The position numbers and the translations under genes are program-made. From Mycolicibacterium llatzerense (GTDB lineage: Bacteria; Actinomycetota; Actinomycetes; Mycobacteriales; Mycobacteriaceae), in contig NZ_JXST01000035.1 in assembly GCF_000878195.1 (NCBI RefSeq), positions 1 through 64,000 on the forward strand: a stretch of 64,000 nucleotides of DNA. The letters run 5' to 3'. Shown in pieces: positions 9,900 to 24,901 of this stretch. Position 1 is the stretch's first letter; each line of letters starts with the position of its first letter. The notes beneath the pieces were generated by a model. The model saw nothing but the letters and a program-made list of their open reading frames with translations. It made no database searches and was not told the DNA's origin.

Positions 9900-10817
9900 G
9901 TGCCCTTGTTGACCGGGACGTTCGACCCCGTAGCTGTGGTGCTGATGCTGCTCGCCATCGGTGCCATGGTCTGGGCCGATCGACGGGTCCCGGTGCCGAG
10001 CGCGCAGCGGTGGTCCTTCGGGGTCGCCATCGCGGTGTGGGCGGTGTCGACGCTCAGCGTCGTCGCGGTCTACGCGCCGTCGCTGTTCTGGCTGCGTGCG
10101 CTTCAACTCCTGCTGCTGTTGTACGTGGTGCCGTTCTTTCTGGCGCTCAGCCGTCCGGTCGCGACGGTGCGCGCGGCGCTCGGCCCGGCGCCGCAGGCGC
10201 GCGTCGACGCGGTGCTGAATTCCGTTGTCGCGCGGGTGTTCCTGTCGCCTCCGGTGACGTCGGTGCTGATGCTGGCGACGCCGTGGCTGCTGTACCTGAC
10301 GCCCTGGTACGTCGCGTCGATGACCGGACCGCTCGCCTCGCTGACACGACTTGTGTTGCTGTGCATCGGTTTTGGCTACTTCTACGCGAGGTTGCAGGTC
10401 GACCCGGTGCCGCGGCGCTACCCGCCACTGCTGTCCATCGGGATCAGCGTGGCCGAGGGCCTCGGCGACGGCATCCTCGGATTGGTGCTGTGGCTGGGCC
10501 CGGTTATCGCGTACGACTACTACGCCGGTCTGCACCGCGATTTCGGGCCGAGCATCCGCCAGGACCAGACATTCGGCGCCGGCATCCTGTGGATTCTGGG
10601 TGACGTGCTCGGCGTGCCCTTCATCCTCTTGCTCATGCGCGCCTTGGGTTCTGACGAACGGCGCAAGGCCGCCGAGGTCGACGCTGAGCTCGACGCCGCT
10701 GCCCTCGCCGCCCCGTCTGCACCGGCTGCCGTACCCGGCGTCGAGACGGCCGAGGATGCACAGTCGAGCGGCCTCTGGTGGCAGAACGATCCGCAATTGC
10801 GTGACCGCTACCGGTGA
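9900..10817 (+). CDS. CtaG/caa3-type cytochrome c oxidase assembly membrane protein
   Basis: A 305-residue polytopic protein with seven or so membrane helices (for example VVLMLLAIGAMVWA and ALQLLLLLYVVPFFLALS). It matches the caa3_CtaG family: LTGTFDPVAVVL at the start, a PPVTSVLMLATPWLLYLTPWY segment and the polar loop LGDGILGLVLWL. Members are associated with copper delivery to terminal oxidases. The acidic, Ala/Pro-rich C-terminal tail is cytoplasmic. GTG 9900 is preferred because TAGTTT (9887-9892) lies 7 nt upstream; a TTG at 9879 would add seven residues. It follows ackA and converges with pknG. Confidence 0.72.
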   Translation: MPLLTGTFDPVAVVLMLLAIGAMVWADRRVPVPSAQRWSFGVAIAVWAVSTLSVVAVYAPSLFWLRALQLLLLLYVVPFFLALSRPVATVRAALGPAPQARVDAVLNSVVARVFLSPPVTSVLMLATPWLLYLTPWYVASMTGPLASLTRLVLLCIGFGYFYARLQVDPVPRRYPPLLSIGISVAEGLGDGILGLVLWLGPVIAYDYYAGLHRDFGPSIRQDQTFGAGILWILGDVLGVPFILLLMRALGSDERRKAAEVDAELDAAALAAPSAPAAVPGVETAEDAQSSGLWWQNDPQLRDRYR

Positions 10818-10945
10818 GCTGGCCCGCTGCGTTGATCGTGCATCTAGGCAGACTGCTACTCGAACTTTTCCTGCATCAGCGCAATTTCAACTGCCGCAGA
10901 GGGACGACACGCCAGGCGCGACACGCCGCCGCGCAACGCACCGAG

Positions 10946-15527
<4,582 letters not shown>

Positions 15528-15671
15528 GTGTGCGCCGACCTCAACTTTCCGTACCCGTTGACCCTGCCGAACTCGTTTAAAAGAAGTCTAAGAGCTTGCG
15601 GCGCGTAGGGGGTGGATTACCGGTCGGCCCGGTCCGCCAAATCTTTCGCGAAGTTCTTTATTGTGGGTTCC

Positions 15672-16157
15672 GTGCAGGGCGACGGTGACGGATGGGTGCT
15701 TGCGGCTGACGGTTCCCACTTCTGGGGTCGCCATGGTGCGGCCGGACTTCTGCTGCGGGCGCCGCAGGCGGGTGGCGGGGCGGCGGTGCTGCTGCAGTAC
15801 CGCGCGCCGTGGAGTCATCAAGGTGGCACCTGGGCGCTGCCGGGCGGGGCGCGCGACAGCCACGAGACTGTCGAGGAAGCCGCCGTTCGGGAAGCCTACG
15901 AGGAAGCCGGCCTGCTGGCCGAGCAGCTGACGGTGCGGACCACGGTCGTCACCGCGACCGCGATCGGCGAGGTGTGGACGTACACCACGGTCATCGCCGA
16001 CGCGCCCGAACAACTGGCGACCGTGCCCAACCGCGAGAGCGTCGAGCTGCGCTGGGTCTCCGAGGACGACGTCGACTCGCTGCCGTTGCATCCCGGGTTC
16101 GCCGCCAGCTGGGAACAGCTGCGCAGCGTGACTGCGGCTATCCCGCTCAGTTCGTAG
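15672..16157 (+). CDS. mutT3: NUDIX hydrolase MutT3
   Basis: A 161-residue NUDIX protein. The 23-residue Nudix box is intact ([23 protein letters not shown] pattern, about residues 59-81) and gives the metal-binding glutamates. The family cleaves oxidised or other nucleoside diphosphate derivatives; MutT3 is one of four mycobacterial MutT paralogues. GTG 15672 is chosen because TATTGT (15659-15664) lies exactly 7 nt upstream and because the orthologue begins just before GDGDGW. Longer frames from 15612 or 15663 are less likely. The stop overlaps the end of the convergent thiE by 11 bp. Confidence 0.9.
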   Translation: MQGDGDGWVLAADGSHFWGRHGAAGLLLRAPQAGGGAAVLLQYRAPWSHQGGTWALPGGARDSHETVEEAAVREAYEEAGLLAEQLTVRTTVVTATAIGEVWTYTTVIADAPEQLATVPNRESVELRWVSEDDVDSLPLHPGFAASWEQLRSVTAAIPLSS

Positions 16158-16836
16158 GAGCCTGCGGCAACGCCTGTTTGAGCGCGCGGGCCGCTGCGGC
16201 CGGATCTTCGGCGGCGGTGATCGCCCGGACCACCACGACGCGGCGGGCGCCGGCGGCCACCACCTCGGGGACACGTGTCAGGTCGATACCACCGATCGCG
16301 AACCACGGCTTGTCGGTGCCCGACGCGGTGACGGCTCGAGACGCGGCCCGCACCAGATCCAGCCCGGGCGCCGTGCGCCCCGGCTTGGTGGGCGTCGGCC
16401 AGCACGGGCCGACGCAGAAGTAGTCGACGTCCTCGGTCACCGAGACGGCGAGCTGCTGCTCGTCATGCGTCGAGCGGCCGAACAGCGGATCGGGCCCGAC
16501 GATCTCGCGGGCCAGCGACAGCGGCAGATCGTCCTGGCCCAGGTGGAGCACGTCAGCATGCGCGCCGCGGGCGATGTCGGCCCGGTCGTTCACCGCGAAC
16601 AGCGCGCCGTGCCGCCGTGCCGCGTCGGCCAGCACCTCCAGCGCCGCCAATTCCTGCTTGGCCTCCAGCGGACCTAACTGCGCTTCACCGGCCGAGCCCT
16701 TGTCCCGCAGCTGGATGATGTCCACGCCGCCGGCCAGCGCCGCGTCGGCGAACTCGGCCAGGTCGCCGCGTTCCCGGCGGGCGTCGGTGCACAGGTAGAG
16801 GGATGCGGACTGCAGACGCTGGGTGGCTTTAGGCAC
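16147..16836 (-). CDS. thiE: Thiamine-phosphate synthase
   Basis: A 229-residue TIM barrel that joins HMP pyrophosphate and the thiazole phosphate to give thiamine phosphate. Visible motifs: LYLCTD at the first strand, [52 protein letters not shown] and AIGGI, all typical. The start is GTG 16836, 6 nt after a minus-strand TACCGT -10 box; reading further upstream would run through the riboswitch. Divergent from thiOSG and not itself preceded by a TPP riboswitch. Confidence 0.94.
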   Translation of the reverse strand: MPKATQRLQSASLYLCTDARRERGDLAEFADAALAGGVDIIQLRDKGSAGEAQLGPLEAKQELAALEVLADAARRHGALFAVNDRADIARGAHADVLHLGQDDLPLSLAREIVGPDPLFGRSTHDEQQLAVSVTEDVDYFCVGPCWPTPTKPGRTAPGLDLVRAASRAVTASGTDKPWFAIGGIDLTRVPEVVAAGARRVVVVRAITAAEDPAAAARALKQALPQAPTN

Positions 16837-16842
16837 AGCGCG

Positions 16843-16859
16843 ACGGTAGCGACTACCGT
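16843..16859. promoter_or_regulatory. Back-to-back -10 boxes for thiE and thiO
   Basis: ACGGTA-gcgac-TACCGT is a perfect inverted repeat in which each arm reads as a TACCGT -10 element on one strand. The minus-strand copy lies 6 nt before the thiE GTG; the plus-strand copy would start transcription near 16866, just before the thiO riboswitch. A compact divergent promoter is inferred from position and motif. Confidence 0.6.
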
Positions 16860-16870
16860 GGACGCCGCAA

Positions 16871-16957
16871 CACGGGAGTCCCGGGACCGGGGGCTGAGAG
16901 TGGGGTCGTCCTACCCTTACCGTCACACCTGATCCGGATCATGCCGGCGAAGGGAGA
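16871..16957 (+). ncRNA. TPP riboswitch (THI element) of the thiOSG operon
   Basis: The conserved TPP-aptamer strings are present in order: ACGGGAG (16872), the pyrimidine-sensor segment GGGCTGAGAG, ACCCTT, ACCTGATCCGGATCATGCC and CGAAGGGAG at the 3' end. The closing strand runs into the thiO Shine-Dalgarno (AGGGAGAGG), 7-10 nt before GTG 16967. No U-tract terminator follows, so TPP probably blocks ribosome access. Confidence 0.94.
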
Positions 16958-16966
16958 GGATTTATC

Positions 16967-17979
16967 GTGCCGGCTGGCATGGCTGTAGTTGGCGGCGGCG
17001 TCATCGGTCTGGCCGTGGCGCGCCGCGCCGCGCTCGACGGGTGGTCGGTGCGCGTGCACCGGACCGAGGCGCCCGGCGCCTCGTGGGTCGCCGGCGGCAT
17101 GCTCGCACCGCACTCCGAGGGCTGGCCGGGGGAGCAGGACCAGTTGCAGCTGGGGCTGGACTCCCTGGCGCTGTGGCACGGCGGCTTCCTCGACGGACTG
17201 CCCGACGACGTGGTGACGGCCCGCGACTCGCTGGTGGTGGCGGTCGACCGGGCAGATGCGGCAGACGTCCGCACGGTCGCCGAGTGGCTGGCGGCGCAGG
17301 GCTATCCCGTGACACTCACGACCGCTGCCCGCGATCTCGAACCGCTGCTGGCGCAGGGGATTCGGCACGGCTTTCACGCGGAAACCGAACTGGCCGTGGA
17401 CAACCGGCTGGTGGTCGAGGGGCTGATCGCGCACTGCGACCGCCTGGGCGTGCAGTGGGCCGGGCCGGTCGACTCGCTGGATCAGACGCGCGACGCCGAT
17501 ATCACCGTGCTGGCCAACGGAATCGATGCCCCGGCACTGTGGCCGGGTCTGCCGGTGCGTCCGGTGAAGGGCGAGATTCTGCGGTTGCGGTGGCGTAAGG
17601 GATGTATGCCGGTGCCGCAGCGGGTGGTTCGTGCCCGCGTGCACGGCCGGCAGGTGTATCTGGTGCCACGTGCGGACGGTGTGGTCGCGGGTGCCACCCA
17701 GTACGAGCACGGCCGCGACACCGCCCCCACGGTCACCGGTGTGCGCGACATTCTCGACGACGCCTGTGCCGTGATGCCGGCGCTGGGCGAATACGAACTG
17801 GCCGAATGTGCTGCGGGACTGCGGCCGATGACACCGGACGGTCTGCCCATCGTGGGCTGGCTCGACGACCGCACCCTGGCGGCCACCGGTCACGGCCGGA
17901 ACGGTTTTCTGCTGGCCCCGTGGACCGCACAACGGATTTCGGACCTGTTGACCGGCGATGCGAGAGAGAAGGTGGCACT

Positions 17980-17986
<7 letters not shown>
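16967..17986 (+). CDS. thiO: Glycine oxidase ThiO
   Basis: A 339-residue FAD-dependent D-amino-acid-oxidase-type enzyme that turns glycine into the imine needed for the thiazole ring. The FAD fold begins at once (VVGGGVIGLAVARRAALDG), with the conserved GGMLAPHSEG near residue 45, PVKGEILRLR near 205 and the C-terminal FAD motif ATGHGRNGFLLAPWTA. GTG 16967 has a strong Shine-Dalgarno inside the riboswitch 3' side. First gene of thiO-thiS-thiG; its last 7 bp overlap thiS. Confidence 0.95.
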
Positions 17987-19695
<1,709 letters not shown>

Positions 19696-19729
19696 TGGTG
19701 CTGCCACCAGACAAGGGGTTTGTCCGGCG

Positions 19730-20638
19730 ATGATCCAGCTGACCGGATTGACAAAGGTTTTCGGCCGCAAACGTGCCGTCGATGATCTGACCTGTTCCGT
19801 CGAGCCCGGCTTCGTCACCGGTTTCCTGGGCCCGAACGGCGCGGGCAAGTCCACCACGATGCGCATGATCGTCGGGCTGGACCGCCCCACCTCCGGCACC
19901 GCGACGGTGCTCGGCAAGACCTACCGGGAGCTGAAGCATCCGCTGCGCAGTGTCGGCGCGCTGCTCGATGCCCGGCAGGTGCATCCCAACCGCACGGCTC
20001 GGGCGCATCTGCGGTGGCTGGCCGCCAGCAACAAGCTGCCGAAGGCGCGCGTCGATGAAGTGCTGAACATCGTCGGACTGACCGAAGTCGCGGGGAAACA
20101 GGCCGGCACTTACTCGCTCGGTATGTCTCAGCGATTGGGTATCGCCGTGGCACTGCTCGGTGATCCCGAGGTGCTGCTGTTCGACGAACCGGTGAACGGG
20201 CTGGACCCGGAGGGCATCCGCTGGATTCGGACGCTCATGCGGGACTTGGCATCTGAGGGCCGGACGGTCTTGGTCTCGAGTCATCTGCTGGCGGAGATGG
20301 CGAACACCGCTGACCGGCTGCTGGTGATCGGGCGGGGGCAGTTGATCAGCTCGAGCACCATGGCGGAATTCCTGACCAGCTCCGGAAGCGACACCATCCG
20401 GGTGCGCAGCCCGCAGTTGGATCGGCTGCAGCAGTTGTTGACGGAACAGGATGTGTCGGTCCAGCTTTCCGACGGTGTGCTGCTGGTTCGCGGAGTCTCT
20501 GCAGAGCAGGTGGGGGAGTTGGCTGCCGGCCACGGAATCGTGCTGCACGAACTGGCCGCCCAGCAGGCCTCGTTGGAGGAGGCGTACATGCGACTGACAG
20601 ACGACGCTGTCGACTACCGGGCAGTTGGTGCGCCATGA
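19730..20638 (+). CDS. ABC transporter ATP-binding protein
   Basis: A 302-residue ATPase of the CcmA/antibiotic-exporter type. Walker A GPNGAGKST near residue 36, Q-loop region, signature YSLGMSQRLGIA near residue 125, Walker B VLLFDEPVNGLDPEG near 147 and the H-loop VSSHLL. The last 80 residues form the accessory domain usual in exporters paired with ABC2-type permeases. Stop overlaps the permease start (ATGA). The substrate is unknown. Confidence 0.92.
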   Translation: MIQLTGLTKVFGRKRAVDDLTCSVEPGFVTGFLGPNGAGKSTTMRMIVGLDRPTSGTATVLGKTYRELKHPLRSVGALLDARQVHPNRTARAHLRWLAASNKLPKARVDEVLNIVGLTEVAGKQAGTYSLGMSQRLGIAVALLGDPEVLLFDEPVNGLDPEGIRWIRTLMRDLASEGRTVLVSSHLLAEMANTADRLLVIGRGQLISSSTMAEFLTSSGSDTIRVRSPQLDRLQQLLTEQDVSVQLSDGVLLVRGVSAEQVGELAAGHGIVLHELAAQQASLEEAYMRLTDDAVDYRAVGAP

Positions 20639-21378
20639 CGATCAATGCCGAACGGATCAAGCTGCAGACCACGCGATCACCGATCTGGCTCATCCTGACG
20701 GTTGTGGTTGTGGGCCTGGGATTCGCCGCGATACAAGCGGCGGCGCTGGGTCCCCATGGGGTGCTCCAGCCGCAGCGTGCGGCGATCGGGGTCAGCGTGT
20801 TCGGTGTGCCGGTGCTGATGACCCTGTCCGCGATGGCGGTCACCGGGGAATACCGCTCCGGCATGATCCGAACGACGTTCCTGGCCACTCCACGCAGAGC
20901 CTGGGCGCTGACGGCGAAAGCGATAGTGATGGCGGCGGTTTCCGCCGTCGTCACCGGGGTGATGGTGGTGGTGGCGGTCCTGTTCGCCGCCTCAGTGCTT
21001 GATGAACCACAGCGGGCGCCACTGTCGCTCGCCAGTATCGAGGTGTGGCGTTCGGTCGCGGCGATGTCGCTGTACGCCGCGCTGGGGGCGGTGCTGGCCG
21101 TCGGCCTGGGCGGGCTGTTGCGGCACACCGCCGCGGTGGTCGCGGTGGTGCTGTTGATGCCGTTCGTCGTGGAGCCGGTGCTGGGCGCGCTGCCCGAGGT
21201 CGGTGCGCGAGTGGGTCCGTGGCTGCCGTTCGGGAACGCCTATACCTTCACCAAGACCCCCTGGTTCCAGACCTTCTCGTTGTGGTGGGGACCGCTCGGT
21301 GCGGCCTTCTACTTCGCCGCGGTTGCGGCCGGGGTGTTCGCTCTGGCGCTCGTGGTGGTCACTCGCCGCGATCCGTAG
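20635..21378 (+). CDS. ABC-2 type transporter permease
   Basis: A 247-residue membrane protein with six predicted helices, among them IWLILTVVVVGLGFAA, VFGVPVLMTLSAMAV and AVVAVVLLMPFVVEPVL. The cytoplasmic segment GEYRSGMIRTTFLATPRR after helix 2 is the coupling motif of ABC2 permeases. Translationally coupled to the ATPase, forming a simple homodimeric-type exporter. The substrate is not evident; nearby membrane genes give no direct clue. Confidence 0.88.
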   Translation: MTINAERIKLQTTRSPIWLILTVVVVGLGFAAIQAAALGPHGVLQPQRAAIGVSVFGVPVLMTLSAMAVTGEYRSGMIRTTFLATPRRAWALTAKAIVMAAVSAVVTGVMVVVAVLFAASVLDEPQRAPLSLASIEVWRSVAAMSLYAALGAVLAVGLGGLLRHTAAVVAVVLLMPFVVEPVLGALPEVGARVGPWLPFGNAYTFTKTPWFQTFSLWWGPLGAAFYFAAVAAGVFALALVVVTRRDP

Positions 21379-21417
21379 CCGGCGGGATCCAGGGTCACCG
21401 GTTCTACGATGCTGAGA

Positions 21418-21969
21418 ATGTCTCGTTTGCGACGCCTGTTGGAGAGATCGCTCGGGCGGCATACCGTCCGCGGGTCTGAACTGCGTGAGGCTTTCGCCAG
21501 CTTCGGCATCATCATCGTGCTGACCGTCGCGGTGATCTGGAGTATTCCGGGCGCGCCGGTCAAGGACGCCATGGCGCCGCCGTTGCAGCCGATAGCGCGG
21601 TTCACGGGCTTGGACCAGGCGTGGGGCATGTTCTCCCCGAATCCGCCGCTGGCGGTGTCTGAAGTGGAAACGGCCGTGCTGTATGACAGTGGTGCGCGAC
21701 GGGTATGGAAGCTCGACGGTGACCGGTCTCTGGTGGGCCAGTTCTACTGGGATCGGTGGCGAAAGTTCAAGGAACAGTTGATCAATGAGCCGGTGACCCG
21801 GCCGGCGTATGCGATGTGGGTCGTGCGGAGGCTGATGCAGCCGGGGGAGCACCCGGTCGGTGTCACGATCTTTTCCGATACGCGCAAGCTTCGGCCTCCG
21901 GGTTCCGATGCTCCGGAGGAGCACGAACAAAAAATCTTGTACGACTGGAAGTTTGGGCCCGCGTCGTGA
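21418..21969 (+). CDS. Single-pass membrane protein paired with HTTM protein
   Basis: A 183-residue protein with one N-terminal helix (ASFGIIIVLTVAVIWSI) and an extracytoplasmic domain containing WGMFSPNPP, a motif I associate with small proteins (DUF5819-like) encoded beside HTTM-domain genes. The ATG at 21418 is chosen because TACGAT (21405-21410) lies 7 nt upstream; the ATG at 21409 overlaps that box. The stop overlaps the HTTM start by GTGA, so the pair is coupled and probably forms a complex. Function unknown. Confidence 0.68.
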   Translation: MSRLRRLLERSLGRHTVRGSELREAFASFGIIIVLTVAVIWSIPGAPVKDAMAPPLQPIARFTGLDQAWGMFSPNPPLAVSEVETAVLYDSGARRVWKLDGDRSLVGQFYWDRWRKFKEQLINEPVTRPAYAMWVVRRLMQPGEHPVGVTIFSDTRKLRPPGSDAPEEHEQKILYDWKFGPAS

Positions 21970-22925
21970 TTGCTCCGGTGGCGATGTTGCGTGAATCGGG
22001 CCGCAGCGCATTGCAGGGCTGGCGGAGCTTCTGGTGCAGTACGGAACCGGCCTACACACTGGGAATCGTTCGGATTACCTTCGGCGCCTTGGTTTTCCTC
22101 TGGTCGCTCGAGATCGGCGTGGACCTGTACGACAAGTTCAGCGTCAACGGCATCGTGCCGCAACCGCCGACGTACCCGTACTTGTGGGGTGTGTTCTACG
22201 CCTGGCCGGGTGATACCGCCTTACTGGCCGGCTGGATCGTGCTGATGGTGGCGTCGCTGGTCCTGATCGTCGGCTGGCACACCAAGCTGGCGGCCTTCCT
22301 GGTCTTCGTGATGATCATGTCGTTCGAACGCCGCAATCCCTGGATCTTCAACTCGGGTGACGGGTTGATCCGAATCCTGTCACTGTATTTGGCTCTTTCG
22401 CCGTGTGGTGCGGCGCTGTCGTTGGACCAGCGTCGGCGCTTCGGATCTTTCTGGTCCGTGCAGGACATCAAGGTCTGGCCGCTACGTTTGATGCAGGTCC
22501 AGATATCGATCATCTACCTCACCTCGGTGATCGCGAAGCTGCATGGCGATACGTGGCAGAACGGTTCCGCCGTGTCCTACACGTTGCGACTCGACGACAT
22601 GCTGCAGCTGCCGAGCCCGGCCTGGGTGTCCACCAGCCCGCTGATCGGCAATGCGATGACATGGGGCACCCTGCTGGTCGAGTTCTCGATCGGGGTGTTC
22701 GTCTGGAACAAACGTTGGCGCACAAAGGTATTGCTCGCCGGCGTATTCCTGCATCTGACCATTCTGTTGACGATGGTCGTCGGGTTCTTCTCACTGGCGA
22801 TCTTCGTGCTGTACCTGTCGTTCGTGCCGTGGGAGCGGTCCAAGGCTGTTGCAGACGACGTTCACAGTCGGCTCAGCGCGGTGATGCGGCGGGTCTGTGC
22901 CGCACCCTGGCTACGGTTCGACTGA
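21966..22925 (+). CDS. HTTM-domain membrane protein (vitamin K gamma-carboxylase-like)
   Basis: A 319-residue protein with about seven helices, matching the HTTM (horizontally transferred transmembrane) domain of vitamin K-dependent gamma-carboxylases. Seen are TLGIVRITFGALVFLW near the start, the NPWIFNSGDGLIRILSLYLALSPCG segment, ISIIYLTSVIAKLHGDTWQNGSAVSYTL, and a late TWGTLLVEFSIGVFV helix. These segments hold the conserved polar residues of the family. The bacterial forms are mostly uncharacterised and lack the extra domains of the mammalian enzyme. GTG 21966 overlaps the partner gene. Confidence 0.78.
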   Translation: MIAPVAMLRESGRSALQGWRSFWCSTEPAYTLGIVRITFGALVFLWSLEIGVDLYDKFSVNGIVPQPPTYPYLWGVFYAWPGDTALLAGWIVLMVASLVLIVGWHTKLAAFLVFVMIMSFERRNPWIFNSGDGLIRILSLYLALSPCGAALSLDQRRRFGSFWSVQDIKVWPLRLMQVQISIIYLTSVIAKLHGDTWQNGSAVSYTLRLDDMLQLPSPAWVSTSPLIGNAMTWGTLLVEFSIGVFVWNKRWRTKVLLAGVFLHLTILLTMVVGFFSLAIFVLYLSFVPWERSKAVADDVHSRLSAVMRRVCAAPWLRFD

Positions 22926-22992
22926 CCCCGTTGCTACCGGGTGTTCCGCCAACAGCCGATGTCGACAGGTTTGCTGCTCTACGATCGCGATT

Positions 22993-23520
22993 ATGTCGGA
23001 GGCAGAATCGGAAGCATCGCCCGTATCGCGCCAGTCTGTCGCGGTGGATGTCCAGCCGAGGTGGATCGCGCCGGCGTCGCTGGCAGTTGCGATAGTCGCG
23101 CTCGGTGTCGCCGTCTGGGCGCTTGTATCGCCGCCACAGCACCAGTCAGCTCCGTCGACGCCTGCGCCCACCGAACAACAGGTTGCTGAGTCGAAGGCTC
23201 GCGCCTGCACTGCGTTCACGACCGTGCGCACGGCGGTGGCACTGCAGACGCACACGGAACTCGGTCCTGAGCCGGTTGCTGTGCAGGCCGTCACGGCAGT
23301 CTCGCGCTTGGCGATGAGCAGCGGTTCGCAATACTTGCAGGCGCATCTGGACTCGGCCACACCGGCCGATCTCGCGGCTGCGATTCGCGAATTTTCTGTT
23401 GATCTGCAGGATATTTCGATGTACGGGCAGGCCGGGGTGGGCGGCGCCGACCCCGCGCAGGCGGGCCGTCTCAAGGCCGGCGAAGCCGTCAGCATGAAGA
23501 TCGCCGGCCTCTGCAAGTGA
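22993..23520 (+). CDS. Membrane-anchored hypothetical protein
   Basis: A 175-residue protein with a short cytoplasmic N-terminus, one helix (APASLAVAIVALGVAVWALV, about residues 26-45), a Pro/Ser linker and an extracytoplasmic helical domain with two Cys (RACTAF and the C-terminal LCK) that could form a disulfide. I do not recognise a named family. TACGAT (22980-22985), 7 nt before the ATG, marks a leaderless start. It lies between the HTTM pair and the DUF347 cluster and has its own promoter. Confidence 0.72.
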   Translation: MSEAESEASPVSRQSVAVDVQPRWIAPASLAVAIVALGVAVWALVSPPQHQSAPSTPAPTEQQVAESKARACTAFTTVRTAVALQTHTELGPEPVAVQAVTAVSRLAMSSGSQYLQAHLDSATPADLAAAIREFSVDLQDISMYGQAGVGGADPAQAGRLKAGEAVSMKIAGLCK

Positions 23521-23578
23521 GCCACGGGGCGCTCACCCGATCCAACTGCCGTAAAACCGATATCAGCGCGGACTCGTT

Positions 23579-23597
23579 CTCAGCGTCCGTTCAGCAA
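23579..23597 (+). promoter_or_regulatory. Direct-repeat box upstream of the DUF347 gene
   Basis: CTCAGCGTCCGTTCAGCAA contains TCAGC twice with an 11-bp period, the usual spacing of OmpR-type response regulator half-sites. A near copy (16 of 19 bases identical) stands at 25545-25563 upstream of the small membrane gene. The box ends 9 bp before a TACCTT -10 element (23606-23611). Likely bound by the response regulator at 25841-26518; this is inference. Confidence 0.52.
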
Positions 23598-23619
23598 GCG
23601 GTGTCTACCTTCGGCAGGC

Positions 23620-24867
23620 ATGACCGGCGCCGCCCACCCCTCAGCGATTGTGAAGCGTGTGACTGCGAGCAAGGTTCCCGAAGTCACCATCTGGTTTTGG
23701 CTGATCAAGGTACTTTGCACCACCGTCGGCGAGAGCTTCGCGGATTGGATCAACCAAGGTCTTGGTGTGGGTCTCGGTGCCACCGCGGTGATCTTCACGG
23801 CCGTGCTCGCACTGGTCATGGGCGCCCAGTTGCAACTGTCGCGTTACGCCCCGGCCGTCTACTGGCTGACCGTTGTGGTTCTCAGTGTTACCGGCACGCT
23901 CTACACCGACCTGCTCACCGACATCCTCGCAGTGCCCTTGGCCGCGAGTACGGCTGTCTTCACCGTCACGCTCGCGGTGGTGTTCGGGGTGTGGTTTGCG
24001 CGGGAGCGGACGCTATCGATCCATAGCATCACAACCCGTCCCCGCGAACTGTTCTACTGGCTAGCTGTCCTGGTCACCTTCGCGCTCGGTACCGCCGCCG
24101 GCGATTGGATCCTGGCCCTGACCGGGTGGAACCCCGGGGTATCGGTACTGCTGCCGGTCGCCCTCATCGCCGCGGTGACCGTCGGCTGGCGCTTCGGGGT
24201 CAACTCCGTGCTGTCGTTCTGGCTGGCCTACATCCTGACCCGCCCGCTCGGCGCCAACCTCGGCGACTGGCTCGCCACACCGCGCAGCGCGTACGGTCTC
24301 GGCCTCGGATACGGACTGACCAGCGGTATCTTCCTGGCCGCAATCACCGCCGCCGTCAGCTACCTGACCAGGACGCGAATCGACGTGATCGACGTGAACG
24401 ACCAGGCGGCGGCCCCCGCGACCAAGCGCACGGTGTCCGCGCCGGCCACCGTCGGTTTCTACGCCGTCGTCATCCTGGCCGCTGGCGCGCTGCTCCAATG
24501 GGCGTCGATGCAGCCGCATGGCCCGGCCGGCGACGACGAAGAGCCCCAGCCGGCCGCGGCTGCCGCAACCCTGCCACCCGGCAAGGTCAGTGCATTCCCG
24601 GCGACCGACATCGCCCACTTCCGCAACGTCACCCAAGACGCATTGGCAATGGTGAATGCCGGAGATCAATCCGGTGCCCGGGCCAGGATCACCGACCTCG
24701 AAACCGCCTGGGACCACGACCAAGACCGGCTACAAGCGATCGACTCCAGCACCTGGACCGCACTCGACCGGCAGATCGACGCCGCACTCAAATCCGTCCG
24801 ATCCGGCAGCCCCAATGCGGACGACGAAAAACTCACTCTGACAACGTTATTGAACAGCCTGCGCTAA
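23620..24867 (+). CDS. DUF347 (COG4705) repeat membrane protein with C-terminal extracytoplasmic domain
   Basis: A 415-residue membrane protein. Four DUF347-type repeats lie within residues 18-245, seen as KVLCTTVGESFADWI, VLSVTGTLYTDLL, VTFALGTAAGDWIL and ILTRPLGANLGDWL, each pairing T-x-x-G with a following Asp. A further helix (VGFYAVVILAAGALLQWA) precedes a 110-residue Pro-rich then helical tail with WDHDQDRLQ and WTALDRQIDAAL. The repeat family is common and uncharacterised; the tail is an added domain I do not recognise. TACCTT, 8 nt before the ATG, suggests a leaderless transcript. It clusters with PAP2, a small membrane protein and a two-component system. Confidence 0.78.
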   Translation: MTGAAHPSAIVKRVTASKVPEVTIWFWLIKVLCTTVGESFADWINQGLGVGLGATAVIFTAVLALVMGAQLQLSRYAPAVYWLTVVVLSVTGTLYTDLLTDILAVPLAASTAVFTVTLAVVFGVWFARERTLSIHSITTRPRELFYWLAVLVTFALGTAAGDWILALTGWNPGVSVLLPVALIAAVTVGWRFGVNSVLSFWLAYILTRPLGANLGDWLATPRSAYGLGLGYGLTSGIFLAAITAAVSYLTRTRIDVIDVNDQAAAPATKRTVSAPATVGFYAVVILAAGALLQWASMQPHGPAGDDEEPQPAAAAATLPPGKVSAFPATDIAHFRNVTQDALAMVNAGDQSGARARITDLETAWDHDQDRLQAIDSSTWTALDRQIDAALKSVRSGSPNADDEKLTLTTLLNSLR

Positions 24868-24901
24868 CGCGTTCAATCGCCTGCACCCGTACCGATAGGC
24901 C

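Noticed and set aside
15612-15671. Upstream start for mutT3
   Set aside because: The added residues are not shared with MutT3 and the TATTGT box with 7-nt spacing points to GTG 15672.
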